Shown here: in pieces, positions 44,560 to 53,577 of the stretch
How positions within the stretch are numbered: the first letter of the stretch is position 1
Layout of the letters: each line of letters starts with the position of its first letter
Assembly: GCA_963765545.1 (NCBI GenBank)
Contig: CAVXWW010000004.1
Span: 682,001 to 746,000, forward strand
Direction: 5' to 3'
Length of the DNA stretch: 64,000 nt
DNA from: JARRPM01 sp963765545
Lineage (GTDB): Bacteria > Pseudomonadota > Gammaproteobacteria > Pseudomonadales > Halieaceae
The notes under the pieces: model-generated
What the model was told of the DNA's origin: nothing
Seen by the model: only the letters and a program-made list of their open reading frames with translations
The model's database searches: none
Position numbers and translations under genes: made by a program

Positions 44560-45557
44560 GACTGGCGACGCTCCTGGCCATGCAGTGCAAGTGCCTGCAG
44601 TACCCGGTCCCGGTGCCTGTCACCCACGTCCGGCTGGATCACTACGTCCGGCATACGCAGGCCGTATTCCTCGTCGCGACGTTCAAACTCGAGTACCCAA
44701 TAGCACAGGTGAGACAGACGCTGCTCCACGCCCAAACCGGGAAACATTTCCCAGTCCAGCCACACACTGCGGTCGGCATAGGCGCCGTACTGCTTGGTCT
44801 GCACTCCCTGGCCGCGGGCAAGGCCCTTCCAGTGGACCTGGCGCAGCGAGTCCCCGTAACGGTAGTCCCGAAAGCCGTAAAAATCATCACTGCCGGCCAC
44901 CGGCACCGCGGCGCCATCGGGTTGGTCAGTAGCAAGCCCCGGCAATTCGGCGCAGACCAGCGGTTGTGGATAGACCATTGCGTAAAGGTCCAGGTCAATC
45001 CAGGTCCAGCAGCGAAGCAAACCCAGGGGATAGGTGGATTCCAACAGTAGTCGACCCGGGCTGAACCAGCCCCTCTTTCCCACCGGCATATGCAAGTTGA
45101 CCTGCACTGTATCCTGGTCGCTCAGGTTGACCAGGCTGGCGGTGCTATCGGGCCACTTCAGGTGCAGTGCGAAGTGCTCGCGCTTACCGCCGCGCTCCAG
45201 CTGCACTGAAAACTCACTGTGTTGGCCGGGGAATGCCGGGTTGGCTCTCAAGGCGCGGACAGTAAGTCCGGAGAGGTTGGCGTAGGTATGCAAAATACCA
45301 ACCACAAACAAAGTCGCCAGTAGAAACGTCAGCGCGAAGCTCATGTTGTTCTGGTAGTTGATTGCAGTAACGAGCATCACCAGCAGCGCAAGCGCGAAAA
45401 AAAGCCCGGTGCGACTGGGGAAGATAAAGATGCGTTTCTGGTCCAGGGTAACCGAACGGGCCGGGGGAATTCTGCGGTTGACCCACTTGCGAAAGCGTTG
45501 CCGCAGACGATGCCTGAACCTCGCTACTGCAGCCATGCGCTTGCGCCCCTGCTCCAC
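44556..45557 (-). CDS. DUF58-domain membrane protein
   Basis: A 333-residue protein with a basic N-terminus, two membrane helices (about 50-68 and 74-92), a variable middle and the DUF58 signature FYGFRDYRYGDSLRQVHWKGLARG. It lies between a MoxR ATPase and a TgpA transglutaminase, with a 4-bp overlap downstream and 7 bp upstream. It probably links the ATPase to the membrane enzyme; this is inferred from context. Confidence 0.93.
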   Translation of the reverse strand: MEQGRKRMAAVARFRHRLRQRFRKWVNRRIPPARSVTLDQKRIFIFPSRTGLFFALALLVMLVTAINYQNNMSFALTFLLATLFVVGILHTYANLSGLTVRALRANPAFPGQHSEFSVQLERGGKREHFALHLKWPDSTASLVNLSDQDTVQVNLHMPVGKRGWFSPGRLLLESTYPLGLLRCWTWIDLDLYAMVYPQPLVCAELPGLATDQPDGAAVPVAGSDDFYGFRDYRYGDSLRQVHWKGLARGQGVQTKQYGAYADRSVWLDWEMFPGLGVEQRLSHLCYWVLEFERRDEEYGLRMPDVVIQPDVGDRHRDRVLQALALHGQERRQS

Positions 45558-45564
45558 AGCTGGA

Positions 45565-46494
45565 TCAGGTCCGGATTACATCGACATTGCGGCGCATCAA
45601 CTCCACCAGCGCGGCCCCGTCGCCGGAATAGTCACCACTGGGAATCACGCGATGAGACGCAACTGCCGGCAAAACCGTCTGCAGATCCTCGGGGACTATA
45701 TGGCCCCGGTTCTGCATCACCGCCCAGGTTCTCGCGCTTTCGAGCAGGGCCAACGCGCCCCTGGGAGAGAGTCCGACCGCGAACTCTGCCGCTGTGCGGC
45801 TGTAGGCGACCAGGCGTTGCAGGTAGTCCAGCAGATTTGCTGATGCGTGGACGGCATCTGCCTCGTCGCGTATGAGCTGCAGTTGCTCCATGCTGATGCG
45901 CTGCTCCAGCACTACCCGGTCTCCGCCGGTGGTCCTGGGCCGCTGAAACATCTCCCGCTCCGCATGAGGGTGCGGGTAGCCCAGTTCCAGGCGCATCAGG
46001 AAACGATCCAGCTGTGACTCGGGTAACGGATAGGTACCGGACTGGTGCATGGGGTTCTGGGTGGCAATGACAAAAAACGGCTGCGGCAATGGACGCGTCT
46101 CGCCCTCTACCGTGACCTGGCTCTCCGCCATGGCCTCCAGCAGCGCGCTCTGGGTGCGCGGGGTGGTCCTGTTGATTTCATCGGCAAGCAGCAACTGGGT
46201 AAAGATGGGGCCGGGGTGAAAGCTGAAACTGGCGTCGTTGCGGTTATAGACGGACACACCCAGAATATCAGCTGGCAGCAGGTCGCTGGTGAACTGCACC
46301 CGCTTCCAGGAAAGGCCGAGCACATCGGCCAGCGCGTGGGACAATGTCGTTTTACCCATCCCGGGCAAATCTTCCAGCAACAGGTGGCCACGGGCTATGA
46401 GACAACACAGAGCCAGCTGAATCTGTGCTTCTTTGCCCAGCAGTACCTTGCCCACCTCGGCTACTGCGGCATCAACTAACGCCTGTGTCTGCAT
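45565..46494 (-). CDS. MoxR-family AAA+ ATPase (second copy)
   Basis: A 309-residue ATPase. Walker A is DLPGMGKTTLS, Walker B is LLLADEINRTTPRTQSALLEAM, and FFVIATQNPMHQSGTYPLPESQLDRF is the MoxR signature. It heads the three-gene MoxR-DUF58-TgpA set. It is clearly different from the MoxR protein at 15.8-16.6 kb, so the window carries two independent MoxR modules. Confidence 0.95.
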   Translation of the reverse strand: MQTQALVDAAVAEVGKVLLGKEAQIQLALCCLIARGHLLLEDLPGMGKTTLSHALADVLGLSWKRVQFTSDLLPADILGVSVYNRNDASFSFHPGPIFTQLLLADEINRTTPRTQSALLEAMAESQVTVEGETRPLPQPFFVIATQNPMHQSGTYPLPESQLDRFLMRLELGYPHPHAEREMFQRPRTTGGDRVVLEQRISMEQLQLIRDEADAVHASANLLDYLQRLVAYSRTAAEFAVGLSPRGALALLESARTWAVMQNRGHIVPEDLQTVLPAVASHRVIPSGDYSGDGAALVELMRRNVDVIRT

Positions 46495-46545
46495 GCCATT
46501 TGCCCCGGAATTTTTTACTGTGTTGTGGTGTACTGCCGCAGGTGA

Positions 46546-47748
46546 TCAGTTGAGTGCACCCAGGCCGCGTTGCAGGTCTGCCCGCAGATCATCGACGTGC
46601 TCAAGACCCACGGCAACCCGAATCAGGTTGTCTGTGATACCCGCAGAAGCCCGTTCCTGTGGCGTGAGCCTGCCGTGCGTTGTGGTCGCCGGATGCACTA
46701 TTGTTGTTTTGGCGTCACCGAGATTAGCGGTCAATGACATGATCCGGACGGCGTCTATCACATCCCACGCTTCCTGCTGACCACCATTGACGGCGAATGA
46801 CAGCACTCCGCCAAATGCGCTTTGTTGTGCGCAGGCAAGATCATGCCCTGGGTGGTCTTCAAGTCCCGCGTAGAACACCCGTTCGACGCCGGGCTGCTGC
46901 TGTAACCAGGTGGCCAACTCCAACGCAGAGCGGCTGTGTACCTCCATTCGCAGCCGCAGCGTCTCCAGTCCCTTGAGAAAGACCCAGGCATTGAAAGCGC
47001 TCATGGTGGGCCCGCAGGTGCGCAGAAACGTCACCACCTCCTCCATGTGCTGCCGCGAGCCGACCACGGCGCCGCCTACGCAACGACCCTGCCCGTCCAG
47101 GTACTTGGTCGCTGAATGAATAACGATATCGGCTCCCAGTGCCAACGGTGTCTGCAACGCAGGGGTGCAAAAACAGTTGTCCACCACCAGCAGGCAGTCA
47201 TTGGCCCTGGCCAGCGCCGACATGGCTGCCAGATCAGCCACCTCACACAGCGGATTGGACGGGGTTTCCAGAAACAACATGGCGGTATTGGGTTTGATCG
47301 CTGCCTGCCATTCACCCTGGGAAAGCAAAGGAACGAAAGTTACTTCAACGCCGAATTTCGCCAGATACCTGGCGAACAGATTTACCGTGGTACCAAATAC
47401 ATTGCGCGAACAGACCACGTGATCGCCGCTCTTGAGTAGCGCCATGCAGGTACTGAGGATGGCCGCCATCCCGGAGGCGGTTCCAACCGCCTGCTCGCCA
47501 CCTTCCAGGGCAGCGATGCGCTGCTCGAACGAGCGCACAGTGGGATTGGTATAACGTGAGTAAACATTGCCCTGAGCCTCGCCGGCAAACCGCGCCGCGG
47601 CGTCACGGGCGTTGTCAAAGACGTAGCTGGACGTCAGAAAGATAGGCTCGGCGTGTTCGCCTTCCATGGTACGCTCGATGCCCGAGCGCACCGCTAGTGT
47701 ATCCAGGTGTGCTCCTGCGAGCGGATTGTCATCTGTTTCGTCTGTCAT
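46546..47748 (-). CDS. metZ: O-succinylhomoserine sulfhydrylase
   Basis: A 400-residue PLP enzyme of the Cys/Met metabolism family that makes homocysteine directly from O-succinylhomoserine and sulfide. Motifs: YSRYTNPTVRSFEQRIAALEG, VVDNCFCTPALQTPL, and the PLP lysine in HSATKYLDGQG. Close placement 16 bp after purF matches Pseudomonas metZ, supporting this over cystathionine gamma-synthase. Confidence 0.92.
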   Translation of the reverse strand: MTDETDDNPLAGAHLDTLAVRSGIERTMEGEHAEPIFLTSSYVFDNARDAAARFAGEAQGNVYSRYTNPTVRSFEQRIAALEGGEQAVGTASGMAAILSTCMALLKSGDHVVCSRNVFGTTVNLFARYLAKFGVEVTFVPLLSQGEWQAAIKPNTAMLFLETPSNPLCEVADLAAMSALARANDCLLVVDNCFCTPALQTPLALGADIVIHSATKYLDGQGRCVGGAVVGSRQHMEEVVTFLRTCGPTMSAFNAWVFLKGLETLRLRMEVHSRSALELATWLQQQPGVERVFYAGLEDHPGHDLACAQQSAFGGVLSFAVNGGQQEAWDVIDAVRIMSLTANLGDAKTTIVHPATTTHGRLTPQERASAGITDNLIRVAVGLEHVDDLRADLQRGLGALN

Positions 47749-47764
47749 TGTCTATTGCGCTTGC

Positions 47765-49285
47765 CTACACGTCGTTGTGGATGCCCACCAGCGCGCCATC
47801 GGCATGCTGTGCAGCCCTGCGCTGGTTTTGGGCGTCATCATTGCGTAGCCACTCCACGCGATCAAGGTAATTCTGGTCAACATCACCGGTAATATATTCA
47901 CCGTTAAACACCGAACAATCGAAGCCATCGACCCCCTCGTTACCCTCCAGCGAGCAGCGCACAAGGTCTTCGAGATCCTGGTATACCAGCCAGTCTGCGC
48001 CTATCAGTTCGCACACCTCCTCTACCGTCCGGTCGTGGGCAATAAGTTCAGTCGCCGACGGCATATCGATACCATAGACATTCGGGTAGCGCACGGGGGG
48101 AGCAGCGGAGGCGAAAAAGACCTGGTTGGCTCCGGCATCGCGGGCCATTTCGATAATCTGGCGGCAGGTCGTACCGCGCACTATCGAGTCGTCCACCAAC
48201 ATCACATTCTTTCCCTCAAACTCCAGTGGGACCGGGTTGAGCTTTTGCCGCACCGACTTTTTCCGCTGGCTCTGCCCGGGCATGATAAAGGTTCTGCCTA
48301 TGTAGCGATTTTTCATCAGGCCCTCGCGGAACTTGATGCCCAGCTCGTATGCCATCGACTGTGCGGCAATACGACTGGTGTCGGGTATCGGGATAACCAC
48401 ATCAATCTCCAGGTCAGGACGCTCCCGGCGAATTTTCTTGCCCAGGGTTTCACCCTGGCGCATACGGGTTTTGTATACGGAGATCTCATCCATCAATGTA
48501 TCGGGACGAGCGAAGTAAACATGCTCGAATATGCAAGGATAGAGCCTGGGCGCTGCGGCACACTGGCGGCGGTGCAAAGCACCCTCCATATCAATAAACA
48601 CCGCCTCACCCGGGGCCACGTCACTGATCAGGGTGAAACCCAGCACATCCAGTGCCACACTTTCCGACGCAAGCATATATTCCGAACCCAGCGAGCTCTC
48701 GCGCATACCGATCACCAGCGGCCTGATACCCAGCGGATCGCGAAAGCCTACTACGCCGTAATTCACCACCAGCCCCACCGCCGCATACCCGCCACGGCAG
48801 CGGCTGTGTACTGCGGACACCGCCGTAAAGATATCGTCCGCGGTGGGGCTCAGTTTGCCAAGGGTCTGCATTTCATGGGCGAAGACGTTGAGTAGCACTT
48901 CGGAATCGGAGTCTGTATTGAGATGGCGCAGGTCGTCCTGGAAGAGTTCCCGCGTCAACTGCTCTGAATTTGTCAGGTTACCATTGTGGGCGAGTGCAAT
49001 ACCGTAGGGGGAATTCACGTAGAACGGCTGGGCCAGCGCAGTACCCGAGCTTCCCGCGGTGGGATAGCGTACATGGCCGATACCGATGCTGCCCTGCAAG
49101 GTTTGCATGTGCTGCTGCCGAAAAACATCCCGCACCAGACCCTCGCTCTTGCGCAGGCTGAACCGCCCACCACTGCATGTCATGATGCCCGCAGCATCCT
49201 GCCCGCGATGTTGCAGTACGGTGAGTGCATCATAAATGTCAGGGGCAATATCGGATTTTCCGACGATTCCAACCAGGCCACACAT
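47765..49285 (-). CDS. purF: Amidophosphoribosyltransferase
   Basis: A 506-residue enzyme (E. coli 505) for the first step of purine synthesis. The catalytic N-terminal Cys follows the start Met (MCGLVGIVG). Other motifs are RGQDAAGI, GHVRYPTAGSS and the PRPP loop VMLVDDSIVRGTT. It lies between cvpA (41 bp upstream) and metZ. Confidence 0.97.
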   Translation of the reverse strand: MCGLVGIVGKSDIAPDIYDALTVLQHRGQDAAGIMTCSGGRFSLRKSEGLVRDVFRQQHMQTLQGSIGIGHVRYPTAGSSGTALAQPFYVNSPYGIALAHNGNLTNSEQLTRELFQDDLRHLNTDSDSEVLLNVFAHEMQTLGKLSPTADDIFTAVSAVHSRCRGGYAAVGLVVNYGVVGFRDPLGIRPLVIGMRESSLGSEYMLASESVALDVLGFTLISDVAPGEAVFIDMEGALHRRQCAAAPRLYPCIFEHVYFARPDTLMDEISVYKTRMRQGETLGKKIRRERPDLEIDVVIPIPDTSRIAAQSMAYELGIKFREGLMKNRYIGRTFIMPGQSQRKKSVRQKLNPVPLEFEGKNVMLVDDSIVRGTTCRQIIEMARDAGANQVFFASAAPPVRYPNVYGIDMPSATELIAHDRTVEEVCELIGADWLVYQDLEDLVRCSLEGNEGVDGFDCSVFNGEYITGDVDQNYLDRVEWLRNDDAQNQRRAAQHADGALVGIHNDV

Positions 49286-49326
49286 GCTGTCTTACCTCTT
49301 CAAACGTCCGGGAGCGATGCTCCTGG

Positions 49327-49845
49327 TCAGGTGGTTACCGCGGGCCACTGCCCGTTGTTCGCGCCGGCAAAGACAGCCCGGACCCATTCGCCCAACATGT
49401 CTAAATGGGGCATTAATATTGATTGATCAAGCCAGAGTAGCTCGGTTGGTGGAATCAGCTGGCGCAGCACAAACACACATACCAGGATCAGGATGATTCC
49501 ACGCGTAAAACCAAAAACCGTACCCAACAGGCGATCGAGGAGCGTCAGGCCTGTCACCTTGACCAACTGCCCCGCCAGGTATGCGATAAGGGTCGCTGCG
49601 ACCAGCGTAGCGACGAACAGGATCGCATAGGCGGCCACATAGCGGCCGGTAATATTCTCTATCGTACCCGCCAGCACTGACGCCATCTGGTCGACAAACA
49701 GATTGGCTACCAGGAACGCTGCAACCCATCCGGCGAGGGAGATGGCCTCGCGCACAAAACCACGCCAGAGGCTGAGCAATGTCGAGATCGCAAGTACCAC
49801 GATAATCACCCAGTCTACGGCGGTAAAATGCGACCATTCCGGCAT
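49327..49845 (-). CDS. cvpA: CvpA-family membrane protein
   Basis: A 172-residue protein with four membrane helices and the start FTAVDWVIIVVLAISTLLSLWRGFVREA, typical of CvpA. The E. coli protein is needed for colicin V production and bile resistance, probably through the envelope. It is directly upstream of purF, the classical cvpA-purF pair, and overlaps the SPOR gene by one base (TGATG). Confidence 0.95.
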   Translation of the reverse strand: MPEWSHFTAVDWVIIVVLAISTLLSLWRGFVREAISLAGWVAAFLVANLFVDQMASVLAGTIENITGRYVAAYAILFVATLVAATLIAYLAGQLVKVTGLTLLDRLLGTVFGFTRGIILILVCVFVLRQLIPPTELLWLDQSILMPHLDMLGEWVRAVFAGANNGQWPAVTT

Positions 49846-50450
49846 CAGGGACTGTACCGGACGATCAGGGAGCTGACGCCAAAGTGCGAGTCGATTCCGC
49901 CCTGCGCTTTTTCAAGCTTCGCCCGTTCAAAATTGGGCCCTATAGACACGCGGTAGAGATCTTTACCGCCACGCTCGAGTTTCTTCACATAGGCCTTTTC
50001 GCCCATAGCTAGCAGGCTGTCGCGCAACTCGTCGGCTTTGGCCTTACTGCTAACGCTGGCCACCTGCAGTATCCACGCAACGGGCACACCCTTGTCATCC
50101 AGTACCGGTTTCTCCGGCGCACTTTGTCTGGTGCGCGGCGGCTCGGCTGGGGTCGCGTCCGCCCCGCTACTGTCGCTGACCTCATCGACAGGCTGCTCCG
50201 CGACCTCCGGTGCAAACACGGTCTCCTCAAAGGGCGCCTCATCGACCTGTTGCCATTCCTGCGTCTCCTGCAGGCCGACCTGGCTGGGCGACTCTATCGG
50301 CGTGGTGTCAATCACCGGTGGCGTCGGTATCCTGCCGGGCTCCATAGCCGTGCGCCCCCCGGGCTCCACAAAAATAATCGGCCAGAAGACAACAGCCAGT
50401 GCGATCAGTATCAGGGCGCCTACCAGTCGCTGTTTGAGGATCTCGTTCAC
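49845..50450 (-). CDS. SPOR-domain cell envelope protein (DedD-like)
   Basis: A 201-residue protein. One membrane helix (about 10-28, LVGALILIALAVVFWPIIFV) is followed by a Pro/Glu-rich linker and a C-terminal SPOR domain (WILQVASVSSKAKADELRDSL...YRVSIGPNF). SPOR domains bind denuded peptidoglycan at the division septum. In E. coli, dedD occupies the same place between folC and cvpA. Overlaps with folC (4 bp) and cvpA (1 bp) indicate one operon. Confidence 0.92.
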   Translation of the reverse strand: MNEILKQRLVGALILIALAVVFWPIIFVEPGGRTAMEPGRIPTPPVIDTTPIESPSQVGLQETQEWQQVDEAPFEETVFAPEVAEQPVDEVSDSSGADATPAEPPRTRQSAPEKPVLDDKGVPVAWILQVASVSSKAKADELRDSLLAMGEKAYVKKLERGGKDLYRVSIGPNFERAKLEKAQGGIDSHFGVSSLIVRYSP

Positions 50451-51742
50451 GCGCCGGCCCCTGCCTTGATGCGATCCCGTTCCAGCAGCGGCAGTACTTC
50501 GGCCACCGTGAAAAAAGAACCGAAAACCACCAACCGGTCGCCTTCAGCCATGATTGACTGGGCGCGGCGAAAGGCCTGTCGCAGGTTCTTGCTGACACTG
50601 ACCGCGCTATGCCCGTACTCCGCCAATTGTGTGGCGACTGCCGCAGCGCTTACGGCGCGAGGATTGGCGGGTTGATTGGCGACAAACCACGCACTGAAAA
50701 GGTCCCCAGCGGCCTGAATCATCGCGCCGATATCCTTATCATCCATGGCTGAAAAAAGTGCAATTATCTTTCCTTTACAGGGTGTTACATTCATATATTC
50801 AACTAAATTATACACAGCAGCCGGATTGTGCGAGACATCAAATACATACTCTCGCCCACCCACATGGTGCGACTCACAGCGACCCCGGGGACGGGCCTCG
50901 GCCACCGCAGAGCTCATCTGCGCATCGCTGAAAGTAATGCCAAGCAGCAGGGCTGCCTGCAGTGCGCTACAGATATTCACAGGCAGAACCGGCCCCGGGG
51001 GCAGCGGCGGCGTTACCCTTCTGGCACCGTCAATCGTGCGAAAAAATGCCCGCCAGTGCCCGTCCTGCCAGGTATAACCATAATCATCGCCCAGGCACAC
51101 AACCGGTTTCGCACCGGTTTGCACGGCACACTCGAGCAGTGTGGACGGGGCATCCGAGTCCCCTATCACCGCTGGCACTTCGCGGCGCATTATGCCTGCT
51201 TTCTCCCGCGCGATAACGTCCCTGTCCTGTCCCAGCCATGACTGGTGATCCAGGTCAATTCGAGTAATGACTGCGACCGACGGGTCCACTATATTGACCG
51301 CGTCCAAGCGCCCGCCCAGGCCAACTTCCAGCACCACCACATCCACTGCCCTGGCGCGAAATACCAGCAGGGATGCGAGGGTCGCAAACTCAAAATAGGT
51401 GAGGCTGGTGGCTCCCCGCGCCGCCTCAATAGCCTCAAATGCCGCAACCACTTCATCGTCGCCTGCCTCGCGACCGCCTACCCGGATACGTTCATTAAAG
51501 CGCCAGAGATGAGGCGACGTGTATACCCCGGCAACTTGCCCGACACTGCCAAGCAGGGTCTCCAGCACCGCTACTGTGGAGCCTTTGCCGTTGGTGCCGG
51601 CGACAGTGACTACCGGCACGGCAAGTGGCAACAGGTCGAGGGAGCGAGCCACTCTCGTGACGCGCTCCAGCCCCAGGTCTATCGGGTTCGGGTGCAGCGT
51701 TTCCAAACGCGCCAGCCAGCCGGCAAGTGAGTCGTTGTTCAT
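50447..51742 (-). CDS. folC: Dihydrofolate synthase/folylpolyglutamate synthase
   Basis: A 431-residue Mur-ligase-like enzyme from ATG 51742 (MNNDSLAGWLARLE). The open frame upstream overlaps accD and is rejected. The P-loop is VAGTNGKGSTVAVLE; other motifs are TSPHLWRFNERI and FDVSHNPAA. It adds glutamate to dihydropteroate and folates. A patch around 50760-50825 is AT-rich compared with the rest of the gene. It lies 28 bp after accD. Confidence 0.96.
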   Translation of the reverse strand: MNNDSLAGWLARLETLHPNPIDLGLERVTRVARSLDLLPLAVPVVTVAGTNGKGSTVAVLETLLGSVGQVAGVYTSPHLWRFNERIRVGGREAGDDEVVAAFEAIEAARGATSLTYFEFATLASLLVFRARAVDVVVLEVGLGGRLDAVNIVDPSVAVITRIDLDHQSWLGQDRDVIAREKAGIMRREVPAVIGDSDAPSTLLECAVQTGAKPVVCLGDDYGYTWQDGHWRAFFRTIDGARRVTPPLPPGPVLPVNICSALQAALLLGITFSDAQMSSAVAEARPRGRCESHHVGGREYVFDVSHNPAAVYNLVEYMNVTPCKGKIIALFSAMDDKDIGAMIQAAGDLFSAWFVANQPANPRAVSAAAVATQLAEYGHSAVSVSKNLRQAFRRAQSIMAEGDRLVVFGSFFTVAEVLPLLERDRIKAGAGA

Positions 51743-51770
51743 GTCCCGCCGCTGTAAGTCTTGCTGCAGG

Positions 51771-52694
51771 CTATTCTTCAACGTCAGGCAGTGTCTCCAC
51801 TTCCAGCGGAACCTCCGGCGGGACTTCAACCGGAACCAACGGCGTATTGGTGAGTTTCGACAGCAGTCGCGCGATGGTGTCACGCATCTCTGTACGATGC
51901 ACAATCATATCGATCGCACCGTGCTCGAGCAGGAATTCACTGCGCTGAAAGCCCTTGGGCAATTTCTGTCGTATTGTTTGCTCGATGATGTTCGGGCCTG
52001 CAAAACCGGCCCGGGCATCGGGCTCGGCAATGTTGATATCTCCCAGCAATGCCAGGGAAGCGGACACGCCCCCGAATATGGGGTCGGTCATCACGGATAT
52101 GTAGGGAACGCCCTCCAGCCGCAGCCGCTCTATCACGGCGCTGGTTTTGGCCATTTGCATCAGGGATATCAGGGCTTCCTGCATCCTGGCACCACCGGAG
52201 GCGCCGAAGCAGACCAGCGGTATTCTCTCAGCCAGGGCCAACTGCGCCGCCCGGGTGAACTTTTCTCCTACGGCGTAACCCATGGAACCGCCATGAAAGT
52301 CGAACTCAAAAGCGACAACCACCAGCGGCAGCCCCTGCACGGCGCCGGTAGAGGCGATCAGTGCGTCTTTCTCACCGGTGGCACGCTGCGCTGCTGCAAG
52401 TCTGTCGCGATAGCGCTTCTTATCCTTGAACTTGAGGCGATCAATCGGCTCTATATCGGTCAGTATTTCTTCGCGTTCTTCGGGATCGAGGAATATATCC
52501 AGACGGCGCCTGGCTCCGATACGCATATGGTGGTCGCACTTGGGGCAGACGTCGTCGTTGCGCTCAACATCTGGTCGGTACAGGACCGAATCGCACTTGA
52601 CACACTTTTTCCAGAGGCCCTCGGGCACGTTGGAGCGTTTATCACCCTCTTCACTGCGTACGCCTGATGGCAAAATCTTGTTGATCCAGCTCAT
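51771..52694 (-). CDS. accD: Acetyl-CoA carboxylase carboxyltransferase, beta subunit
   Basis: A 307-residue subunit (E. coli 304) that forms malonyl-CoA with AccA. The N-terminal zinc ribbon is CVKCDSVLYRP...CPKCDHH, and the carboxyltransferase core contains GGSMGYAVGEKF and GASGGARMQE. On the coding strand a TATAAT (52727-52722) lies 28 bp upstream, behind a GC-rich hairpin after trpA. It might therefore have its own promoter, although the -35 is poor. Confidence 0.97.
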   Translation of the reverse strand: MSWINKILPSGVRSEEGDKRSNVPEGLWKKCVKCDSVLYRPDVERNDDVCPKCDHHMRIGARRRLDIFLDPEEREEILTDIEPIDRLKFKDKKRYRDRLAAAQRATGEKDALIASTGAVQGLPLVVVAFEFDFHGGSMGYAVGEKFTRAAQLALAERIPLVCFGASGGARMQEALISLMQMAKTSAVIERLRLEGVPYISVMTDPIFGGVSASLALLGDINIAEPDARAGFAGPNIIEQTIRQKLPKGFQRSEFLLEHGAIDMIVHRTEMRDTIARLLSKLTNTPLVPVEVPPEVPLEVETLPDVEE

Positions 52695-52744
52695 GACAAA
52701 CCCCGATCCAAATAAGACGCCATTATAAACGCCCCCCGGGGCAT

Positions 52745-53566
52745 CTAGGAAGTAACGTTGTCGATACCTTGTCGAATCTCGGCTAGCAGAGACAGCGCCG
52801 CCACGATCGCGGCCTCGTGGTCTCCGCCCTCATCTATCGTTTTAGCCATGATGTTCACCAACGAGCTACCCACTACCACCCCATCGGCAACAGTCGCGAC
52901 CGCCTGGGCGGAGGCGGCATCCTTGATGCCGAAGCCTACCGCGACGGGCAGGGAGGATTGCGCCCGGATCAGCTCGAGGTGGCGGGCCACGTCGTCTACG
53001 TCCAGGTGTCCGGCGCCGGTAACACCCTTGAGAGAGACGTAGTAGATAAACCCACTCGCGGCGTCGGTAATGCGCCTTATTCGCGCCGTGGGTGTGGTGG
53101 GCGCAACCAGGAAAATATTATCCATACCCACCCGTTGCAGTTCGGTGTTGACCGGCGCCACTTCTTCCGGTGGGATATCGACGGTAAGCAGTGCGTCCAC
53201 GCCTGCGGCACAGGCGGCATCGGCAAATTCCCGGTAGCCCATGTGCACCACTGGATTGGCGTAGCCCATCAGCAGCACTGGCGTGGTCTCATCGGACTGG
53301 CGGAATGTGCGGACCATTTCCAGCACGCTGCGCAGGCTGGTGCCGTTCGCCAGGGCGCGTTCGTGACCCAGTTGCAGCACCGGGCCCTCGGACATCGGGT
53401 CTGAAAAAGGCACGCCCAACTCTATAATATCTGCTCCACAGGCCACCATGCGGTGCATCAGGGGTACCGTCACATCCAGACCGGGATCTCCGGCTACGAC
53501 GTAGGGAATGAGGGCCTTGCGCCCCTGTTGCGCCAGCTGTTCAAACCGGCCCGCTATTCGACTCAC
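52745..53566 (-). CDS. trpA: Tryptophan synthase alpha chain
   Basis: A 273-residue TIM barrel (E. coli 268) that splits indole-3-glycerol phosphate. The catalytic Glu and Asp are in ADIIELGVPFSDPMSEGP, and the phosphate-binding loop region is YYVSLKGVTGAG and GFGIKDA. It follows trpB by 11 bp. trpE, trpG, trpD and trpC are not in the window. Confidence 0.97.
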   Translation of the reverse strand: MSRIAGRFEQLAQQGRKALIPYVVAGDPGLDVTVPLMHRMVACGADIIELGVPFSDPMSEGPVLQLGHERALANGTSLRSVLEMVRTFRQSDETTPVLLMGYANPVVHMGYREFADAACAAGVDALLTVDIPPEEVAPVNTELQRVGMDNIFLVAPTTPTARIRRITDAASGFIYYVSLKGVTGAGHLDVDDVARHLELIRAQSSLPVAVGFGIKDAASAQAVATVADGVVVGSSLVNIMAKTIDEGGDHEAAIVAALSLLAEIRQGIDNVTS

Positions 53567-53577
53567 TGATCTTCCCC

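Noticed and set aside
51743..51904. 54-codon upstream extension of folC
   Set aside because: It lies inside accD in another frame. ATG 51742 has the normal FolC start.
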